Assembly: GCA_964535735.1 (NCBI GenBank) | Contig: CAZHTM010000013.1 | Location: 1-60,204 of the forward strand | Reading direction: 5' to 3' | Source of the DNA: J089 sp964535735 | GTDB taxonomy: Bacteria; Fidelibacterota; Marinisomatia; Marinisomatales; J089 | Length of the DNA: 60,204 bases | In this document: piece after piece, positions 54,382 to 60,204 of the stretch | Layout: each line of letters starts with the position of its first letter | How positions within the stretch are numbered: position 1 is the stretch's first letter | Notes under the pieces: model-generated | Told to the model about the DNA's origin: nothing | Databases searched by the model: none | The model's input: only the letters and a program-made list of their open reading frames with translations | Program-made: the position numbers and the translations under genes

Positions 54382-54723
54382 ATGACCCGTCAAACCAAAG
54401 CATTACTCTTTTCCGCGCTCGTATTCCCGGGATCTGGACAGATCATCCAGGGACGGAAATTTCGTGGAACAACCTATCTCGTATCGGAAGTCATTCTTGT
54501 TTTTCTGTTCTTATGGAAGGCTGTTCTTGCCGCGTTGAACGCAATGTCACAATTAGAAATCACAGGCGAAATAATTGACCTGAATGCCCTCACCACGGTG
54601 GCTACTCAGGCCGTCCTCGCTTCAGGTCCAACACTCTCAAGGCTACTGACCCTCATCATCGGCATTTGGTTCATCTCCCTTCTAGATACGTGGTGGGCCA
54701 GTCGTACGATAACTCATTCATAA
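54382..54723 (+). CDS. Small membrane protein of unknown function
   Basis: 113 residues with two or three hydrophobic segments. The N-terminus LVFPGSGQIIQGRKFRGTTY has the pattern seen at the start of small DUF-type membrane proteins of FCB bacteria (a PGxGQxxxG motif), but no specific family could be named. About 110 nt follow tag and 24 nt precede the cupin gene, so it may be co-transcribed with the latter. Confidence 0.6.
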   Translation: MTRQTKALLFSALVFPGSGQIIQGRKFRGTTYLVSEVILVFLFLWKAVLAALNAMSQLEITGEIIDLNALTTVATQAVLASGPTLSRLLTLIIGIWFISLLDTWWASRTITHS

Positions 54724-54746
54724 ACAAACCTTTTTGGAGAACAATT

Positions 54747-55082
54747 ATGTCTTTTTCTGAACCGATCAATCCTGTAGATCTCATCACCTATCAATCGGAC
54801 TCCGTTGTCAGTAAAACACTCTTGAAACAACCCACTGGAACGATCACCTTATTTGCCTTCGATCAGGGTCAGAGTCTTAGCGAACATACGGCCCCTTTTG
54901 ATGCTCTGATCCATGTCATTGATGGTGAAGCCAAAATAACCATTGGTGGAACCGAACATCTGGTTCAAACAGGTCAAATGATCACCTTGCCTGCCGGCAT
55001 TCCTCATGCTGTGGCCGCTCCGGTCCGTTTTTGCATGCTTCTTACCATGATTAAAGTTCCTGATAAAGCAAATGCCAATTAG
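54747..55082 (+). CDS. Small cupin-fold protein
   Basis: 111 residues from ATG 54747, preceded by TTGGAGA; the longer frame from 54666 overlaps the previous gene. A single cupin_2 barrel with HTAPFDALIHVIDGEA and LPAGIPHAV supplies likely metal-binding His residues. Substrate unknown. Followed by a 512-bp spacer. Confidence 0.8.
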   Translation: MSFSEPINPVDLITYQSDSVVSKTLLKQPTGTITLFAFDQGQSLSEHTAPFDALIHVIDGEAKITIGGTEHLVQTGQMITLPAGIPHAVAAPVRFCMLLTMIKVPDKANAN

Positions 55083-55594
55083 GGAATACTGAAACAATTG
55101 GTCATCTCTCAAAATACCGATTTATTTTCATTCATATTTATAAAACGGTAAGTACCAGCAATACCCGGGCCTTATGCCTGTAATTCATGAAACCATTTAC
55201 TGAATCGAATGATTCGGAAAAGGGATGGAGTATATTGACGACCAGTGTCTAATCACACCACTGCATTATAGATCATGAATTAAATAGGGTCAGCGTTAAT
55301 CAATCATATTTCACCTCCGCCTTTGTATGAAATCCTTGGGGCCGGTAAATATCGTTATATAATTACATGTTTCCGGCCCCTTCCACTCCTCAAATATTCA
55401 TACCGAAATCCCTACGACACATACTCTGACAAAAAACTCGTGATTTTGTTGCTCGTGCTTTTAAACCGAAAATTGAGTATTTTAAATATTCGTTTACATA
55501 ATTAAAAAGGGAAATTCTTAGAAATTTTTTCTATTGATTAGCCTAACTTTATTCCTTAAAGGAACCTTTTCCAATCGTCAATCAAGGGAGCATT
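55083..55594. other. 512-bp intergenic region with one inverted repeat
   Basis: AT-rich, no credible gene; the only frames are short and unlike proteins. It includes the GC-rich hairpin at 55338-55380 and the ribosome site AAGGGAG before the M6 gene. It should contain the M6 promoter, not identified. Confidence 0.55.
55338..55380. repeat. Inverted repeat GGGGCCGG / CCGGCCCC
   Basis: 8-bp GC-only arms separated by a 27-nt AT-rich loop, in a strongly AT-rich spacer. On the plus strand TTCC follows. It may be a terminator for the cupin unit or a regulatory hairpin for the M6 gene. Confidence 0.45.
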
Positions 55595-58500
55595 ATGCTG
55601 AAATATTTCATACTAGGGTTATTCATTTTTCAAATGGCCTGGTCCATTCCAGCCAAGCCCGGTGTTCACCAACTTGTCCAACCAAATGGAACCACGTTTC
55701 AGGCTCAGGTTAAAGGGGATGAATGGCAACATTGGGTGGAAACTTTGGATGGATACACCATAGATCGTACTCCTTCCGGTGAATGGCAATATGTGGCGGA
55801 TTATGACGACCAAAATCAACCCCACTTCACGGGAAACCGGGCGGAGTTATCTCCTCCGCCGGGATTGGTACCCCATATCAAACCAACCCCCATGCTCAAC
55901 AAACCGGACTACCGTGATCGAGGTATCCGCCTAAGTAATGTCCGTACGAATTTTCAACTTCCCTTATTATTGATTGAATATCCCAATTTATTGCATGCTT
56001 ATCCCCCGGCACAGTTCGACAGTCTCATGAATCAAATCGGCTATACGGGAGGACATGGACAAACAGGTAGCTTTAGGGATTATTATCTGGAAAACTCTTA
56101 TGGGGCCTTTGATCCCCACAGTGTGGTTTATGGCTGGTTTATGGCCGAATCCAACTACGAAGTTTACGGCAGTGACGCTCCCAACGGCTGGAACCTGGTT
56201 CGGCAAATGATTGCCGAAGCAGTAGACTCGGCGGAAGCGGCCGGTGTAGACTGGTCCGTATATGACAACGATGGTGACGGGTATGTGGATGATTTAAATA
56301 TTATTCACGCCGGTGGTGGAGCCGAAGAAGGCAACGGAAATTATATCTGGTCCCATAGTTGGTCATTGGGCGATTATGCTCGAACATATGATGGAGTAAT
56401 CATCAATCACTATACTATCAACCCTGAACTTCAAGGCGGTACCAATCCAGGTATGGTAAATATTGGCGTTCTTTGTCATGAATTTGGACACGCATTGGGA
56501 CTTCCGGACCTTTATGACACAGATTATTCTTCCTCCGGGATCGGAATCTGGGGGTTGATGGCTTCCGGAAGCTGGGGTGGAAACAACAATTCTCCCTGGT
56601 ATCCTTCTCATCTGTCTGCCTGGTCTAAAAAAACCTTGGGTTGGATTACCCCCACTGAGGTTACCCAATCCATCGATACAATTACATTTCCCCCGAATGA
56701 GGTTGAACCATTTGTGGTAAAGATAGCCGGTGATTCACCGGAATGGGAATATTTCCTCCTCGAAAATCGGCAAAATTTCGGTTTCGACACTACTTTGCGG
56801 GCAACCGGCCTTCTCATTTGGCATATTGATGAATCACAATGGGGAAATACGGAAGACTTTCATTATCTTGTAGATTTGGAACAAGCCGACGGTCTTTATG
56901 AATTGAATTACGGTACTAGTAGTGGAGACCCGGGTGATCCGTTCCCCGGTACCCATAACAATACGCGCCTTAGCTTCGACACAACACCTAATTCACGCTA
57001 CTACGATAATTCGGCCTCCGGTGTTAGTGTTGTGGATATTACGACCATGGGCGACTCCATGCGGGCCACAATCCGAAATATTCCCACTCTAACCCTGGAC
57101 CATGTGGACCTCACAAACGATTTAGGCGACGGTGACGGTATTTTTAATCCCGGTGAATCCGTGGTTATGGTTTTCACACTGATGAATCCGTCCAGTACTC
57201 CTATTACCAATTTGACCGCAACCATCAACGTGATCTCTCCCGGAATTACCCTTTCTGATACAACCATTAATTTTGGCGATTTGGACGCCTTTGGAACGAT
57301 AGATAATGCATCACAACCCATTGTGGTAACCAGCGATTCCAATCTTGCCTTGGGAAACGTCTATTTGGATTTCTCTCTGGTGGGAATCGTGGACTCCAGT
57401 GCATTTGACCAACTTCTATCGGTTCCCCTAACACTCCGACTGGATCAGGCTGGTTTTCCAGTAATCATGGACCGTGAACTGATTGCGGCACCCACGGTGG
57501 TTGATTTAGATCAGGATGGCGAAATGGACATCCTGGTGGCGCAATATGATGGCCAGGTAAAAGCTCTAAATATGGACGGAACATTAAAAGCGGGACAATG
57601 GCCCTTTGATGCCGAAAATCAGGTCTGGAATGCCCCGGCAGTAGCCGATATCAATCAGGACGGTTCCCTGGAAATTGTGTTCACATCAAAAAACAAACAT
57701 CTATACGTTTTACAGTCGGACGGAGGCATTCTTACCGATGTTAATATCGATGAGTACCTAGTGGCTAACCCAGCCCTGGGCAATCTGGATGATGACCCAG
57801 ATCTGGAAATTGTGTTCGGATCGGTGGTTTCCGATGGAAAACTCTATGCCCTCAATCCCGACGGCTCCCCTCTGCCCGGGTTTCCCGTGTCTCTGAATGA
57901 TAAAGTTTACAACGGAGCCGCCTTAGCCGATTTCGATCAAGACGGCTATGATGACATGGTTGTGGCTACCAATGGCGGCACATTGATTCGTATTAATTCC
58001 GATGGTCAAATCGCTTCCGGATTTCCTGTCAACTTTGCCGGAGCCAGTTTTCGGTCGGCACCGGTGGTGGTGGAAGGACAGGACGGTGGTTTTGTCATCC
58101 TGGCTATCGATCGGTACGGAAAACTAGTGGCCATTAACGAACGGGGCGAAGTTCGCTTTACCGTGGATACAGGAATATCCACCTACACGTCCTTATCGTT
58201 GAAAGAAACTGAAAACAGTGTTTGGATCATCTGGGGTGATATTAACGGAACGGTGTATGGATATACCCTGGATGGAGCCTCGGCTCCTGGATTTCCGTTG
58301 ACCGGCAGTTCCATCATTTCCGGTACTCCAGTCTTTGCCGACCTGGACGGCGCCGGCGCTCCGACGGTGATCTTTGCTTCCACCGATGGAAAACTTACGG
58401 CCCAGGTTCCCGGTGCTTCTCTGGCGGATCCCTTTCCCATTACACTGGATGACGGCCTCACCAGCAGTCCGGTGGTTACTGACCTGGACCAAGACGGTGA

Positions 58501-58945
58501 TTTGGAAATTCTGGTGGGCGGTCAATCCTCACTTCAGGTTCTGGACATTAAGACGCCGGGAAGCCTTTTCTCCAATGGTTGGTCCATGGATCGGGGCAAT
58601 CTGCGGCGAACCGGTCGACTGGAAACACCTCTGTTTCTGGATCTGGATCCAGTGACGGAATTACCCCTGAGCTTTGGATTAAATCGGATTTATCCCAATC
58701 CCTTCAATCCCACCGCCACCATTCAGTATTCTCTGGATCAGAAGGCCGACACCCGTTTGGCGATTTACAACCTGCTGGGACAGGAAGTGATTACGCTCTG
58801 GTCCGGCGTTGCAGTACCTGGCGAATACACGGTACAATGGCAGGGTGAAAATGCCGGCGGCGAACCGGTCTCAGGTGGTATTTATCTGGTACGATTGATT
58901 TCCGGAAATCAACAGGTGGGGCAAAAAATTCTATTTTTAAAATAG
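55595..58945 (+). CDS. Secreted M6-family metalloprotease with FG-GAP-like repeats and YPNPFNP sorting domain
   Basis: 1116 residues. Signal peptide 1-18. The M6 (immune inhibitor A-like) zinc site is HEFGH at 295-299 followed by ALGLPDLYD. An acidic DNDGDGYVDD loop near 224-233 is typical of this family. Residues ~515-600 resemble a cell-adhesion/DUF11-like beta domain. From ~625 to 1000 a propeller-like region has FG-GAP/VCBS motifs (DLDQDGEMDILVA, DINQDGSLEIVF, DLDQDGDLEILVG). The last ~80 residues (RIYPNPFNPTATIQYSL to VGQKILFLK) form the type A sorting domain. The start is preceded by AAGGGAG. It ends 1 nt from the clpX stop on the other strand. A surface-attached protease degrading extracellular protein is likely. 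Confidence 0.92.
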   Translation: MLKYFILGLFIFQMAWSIPAKPGVHQLVQPNGTTFQAQVKGDEWQHWVETLDGYTIDRTPSGEWQYVADYDDQNQPHFTGNRAELSPPPGLVPHIKPTPMLNKPDYRDRGIRLSNVRTNFQLPLLLIEYPNLLHAYPPAQFDSLMNQIGYTGGHGQTGSFRDYYLENSYGAFDPHSVVYGWFMAESNYEVYGSDAPNGWNLVRQMIAEAVDSAEAAGVDWSVYDNDGDGYVDDLNIIHAGGGAEEGNGNYIWSHSWSLGDYARTYDGVIINHYTINPELQGGTNPGMVNIGVLCHEFGHALGLPDLYDTDYSSSGIGIWGLMASGSWGGNNNSPWYPSHLSAWSKKTLGWITPTEVTQSIDTITFPPNEVEPFVVKIAGDSPEWEYFLLENRQNFGFDTTLRATGLLIWHIDESQWGNTEDFHYLVDLEQADGLYELNYGTSSGDPGDPFPGTHNNTRLSFDTTPNSRYYDNSASGVSVVDITTMGDSMRATIRNIPTLTLDHVDLTNDLGDGDGIFNPGESVVMVFTLMNPSSTPITNLTATINVISPGITLSDTTINFGDLDAFGTIDNASQPIVVTSDSNLALGNVYLDFSLVGIVDSSAFDQLLSVPLTLRLDQAGFPVIMDRELIAAPTVVDLDQDGEMDILVAQYDGQVKALNMDGTLKAGQWPFDAENQVWNAPAVADINQDGSLEIVFTSKNKHLYVLQSDGGILTDVNIDEYLVANPALGNLDDDPDLEIVFGSVVSDGKLYALNPDGSPLPGFPVSLNDKVYNGAALADFDQDGYDDMVVATNGGTLIRINSDGQIASGFPVNFAGASFRSAPVVVEGQDGGFVILAIDRYGKLVAINERGEVRFTVDTGISTYTSLSLKETENSVWIIWGDINGTVYGYTLDGASAPGFPLTGSSIISGTPVFADLDGAGAPTVIFASTDGKLTAQVPGASLADPFPITLDDGLTSSPVVTDLDQDGDLEILVGGQSSLQVLDIKTPGSLFSNGWSMDRGNLRRTGRLETPLFLDLDPVTELPLSFGLNRIYPNPFNPTATIQYSLDQKADTRLAIYNLLGQEVITLWSGVAVPGEYTVQWQGENAGGEPVSGGIYLVRLISGNQQVGQKILFLK

Positions 58946-58946
58946 A

Positions 58947-60095
58947 TCAGGCAGATTTACGTCCAACAAATCGGACGCGTGGGGATTTCCCTTTGGTAAT
59001 CACATCGGCGGTAATGGTCACCTTTCCTAATTTCCCCTTGGATTCATCCATAAGATCAGGAAGGGTAAACATTAAATCCTTCATCCGCTCCTCCAAAACC
59101 GCTCGGAGTCCTCGAGCACCGGATTGACGCTTCGTAGCTTCAGCCACGATAGCTTTCAATGCTCCGGAAGTGAATTCCAGAATAGCACCTTCCATTAAAA
59201 ACAATTTCTGATATTGTTTTACCAGAGAGTTCCGTGGTTCCACCAACACTCGTTCCAAGGCTGATTCCGATAGATGATCCAGCGCGGTAATCACCGGTAA
59301 GCGACCCACAATCTCCGGAATCATACCAAATTTGACGAAATCTTCCGGTTGGGCAAGATGGAAAAGGGAATCCAATTTGCTTGCATAGAGGGTATGTTTA
59401 CTTTGAGCTTTAAATCCAATTTCGCTCTTACCTAAACGGTGCTGAATAATGTCTTCTAGTCCGTCAAAAGAACCACCACAAATAAACAAAATATTCTTCG
59501 TGTTTACAGGAATAAGGGCTTGCTCTGGATGTTTCCGCCCGCCCTTGGGTGGTACATGGGAAATGGATCCTTCCAGGATTTTCAAAAGGGCCTGCTGAAC
59601 GCCTTCTCCAGATACATCACGGGTGATGGAAGGGTTGGCAGACTTTCGTCCGATTTTATCTATTTCATCCAGATAAATAATGCCCTGCTCCGCAGCGGGG
59701 ACGTTGTAATCGGCAACTTGAAGAAGTCGGACCAGAATATTTTCCACATCATCACCCACATACCCCGCTTCTGTGAGGCTGGTGGCGTCAGCAATGGCAA
59801 AAGGAACGGCTAAAATTTTCGCGAGCGTTTGGGCAATGAGCGTTTTTCCCGTCCCAGATGGTCCCAACATAAGAATATTGCTCTTCTCCAGCTCCACATC
59901 ATCGGAATAGGTTTGTTCGTATATCACTCGTTTGTAGTGATTATAGACCGCCACACTGATGGTTTTCTTGGCTTCATCTTGTCCAATCACATATTCGTCA
60001 AGAAAGGCCTTGATTACCGATGGTCGATGGAGTTCAGGACGAAACACTGGGCGGGATTCTAATTCAGGTCGGAAATCGGAGTCCTGGAAATTCAT
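58947..60095 (-). CDS. clpX: ATP-dependent Clp protease ATPase subunit ClpX, without N-terminal zinc-binding domain
   Basis: 382 residues. AAA+ motifs are complete: Walker A GPSGTGKT (78-85), pore loop GYVG (111-114), Walker B IIYLDEID (139-146), RKH loop (187-189) and the ClpP-docking IGF loop (226-228). The usual ~60-residue Cys4 zinc-binding domain is absent: only about 30 residues precede the conserved DEYVIGQDEAK. The start is fixed by context, since ATG 60095 lies 1 nt after the clpP stop and the clpX frame has an in-frame TGA five codons upstream. It can therefore bind ClpP and unfold substrates but may lack zinc-domain-dependent adaptor recognition. Confidence 0.96.
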   Translation of the reverse strand: MNFQDSDFRPELESRPVFRPELHRPSVIKAFLDEYVIGQDEAKKTISVAVYNHYKRVIYEQTYSDDVELEKSNILMLGPSGTGKTLIAQTLAKILAVPFAIADATSLTEAGYVGDDVENILVRLLQVADYNVPAAEQGIIYLDEIDKIGRKSANPSITRDVSGEGVQQALLKILEGSISHVPPKGGRKHPEQALIPVNTKNILFICGGSFDGLEDIIQHRLGKSEIGFKAQSKHTLYASKLDSLFHLAQPEDFVKFGMIPEIVGRLPVITALDHLSESALERVLVEPRNSLVKQYQKLFLMEGAILEFTSGALKAIVAEATKRQSGARGLRAVLEERMKDLMFTLPDLMDESKGKLGKVTITADVITKGKSPRVRFVGRKSA

Positions 60096-60096
60096 C

Positions 60097-60204
60097 CTAT
60101 TTCCCTTTCAATACCGTATCGATGATGCCATACGTGCGGGCTTCGTCCGAACTCATGAAAAAATTCCGGTCTGTATCTTTTTCGATTCGTTTAATGGTTT
60201 GTCC
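60097..60204 (-). CDS. clpP: ATP-dependent Clp protease proteolytic subunit ClpP, C-terminal fragment
   Basis: The last 35 codons of clpP enter from the right edge: IEKDTDRNFFMSSDEARTYG and IIDTVLKGK, then TAG, match the conserved ClpP C-terminus. Catalytic residues lie outside the window. One base separates its stop from clpX, so the two are translationally coupled, the usual clpPX order. Confidence 0.92.
   Translation of the reverse strand, partial: GQTIKRIEKDTDRNFFMSSDEARTYGIIDTVLKGK

Noticed and set aside
1..60204. CRISPR array, prophage, IS element, tRNA or rRNA
   Set aside because: No regularly spaced repeats, transposase, phage genes, or recognisable RNA gene sequences were found.

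Overview
The window comes from a Gram-negative bacterium of the FCB superphylum. Evidence includes Por-type C-terminal sorting domains (YPNPFNP and VVPNPY variants), PorV-like outer-membrane proteins, TonB-dependent receptors (TBDRs) with an N-terminal carboxypeptidase-regulatory domain, FG-GAP repeats and Asp/Asn/Gly-rich DxNGNGxWD loops. The mix most resembles Candidatus Neomarinimicrobiota (Marinimicrobia/SAR406) or a Calditrichota/Ignavibacteria-like lineage. This placement is inferred from protein style, not from a marker gene. Many genes have clear Shine-Dalgarno sequences, and TGA is used as a stop. No tRNA, rRNA, CRISPR array, phage or IS element was seen. The five runs of exactly 100 N are assembly gaps. 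Two of them are flanked by the same 55 bp on each side, so they are contig overlaps and the genes are intact once one copy and the Ns are removed.

Region 1 (1-31983, all on the minus strand, transcribed right to left) is a surface-protein locus. A free-standing FG-GAP protein (30137-31983) ends in a strong terminator. After it comes a unit repeated three times: TBDR, then a large secreted protein with a VVPNPY sorting domain, then a PorV-like beta-barrel. The modules are 30064-23421, 23396-16367 and 16051-4141. The third begins with a Ca-loop lipoprotein and carries a second secreted-protein + PorV pair, whose PorV gene is an apparently exact copy of the first. The secreted-protein and PorV genes overlap by a few bases in every pair. 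A YPNPFNP-type adhesin-like protein and a subtilisin-like protease (cut by the window edge) follow.

Region 2 (32272-47605) is dominated by cell-wall turnover. On the plus strand: a secreted protein of unknown function, an M23-type peptidase-like protein with a sorting domain, a PBP4-type D-Ala-D-Ala carboxypeptidase lipoprotein, LD-carboxypeptidase, SpmA and SpmB. On the minus strand: a GH3 (NagZ-like)/serine-hydrolase fusion lipoprotein, a sodium:solute symporter and AnmK form a tight operon, followed by a glucosamine-6-phosphate deaminase/PIG-L deacetylase fusion. Together these could release muropeptides, import and phosphorylate anhydro-amino sugars and send them toward central metabolism. 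MurQ and AmpG are not in the window.

Region 3 (47794-60204) has a LOG-family protein, an intergenic zone with a dispersed non-coding repeat also found at 39.1 kb, an operon of a double amidohydrolase, a single metal-motif-poor amidohydrolase and the DNA repair gene tag, a small membrane protein, a cupin and a secreted M6 metalloprotease. On the opposite strand at the end are clpP (partial) and a clpX whose product lacks the usual N-terminal zinc-binding domain.
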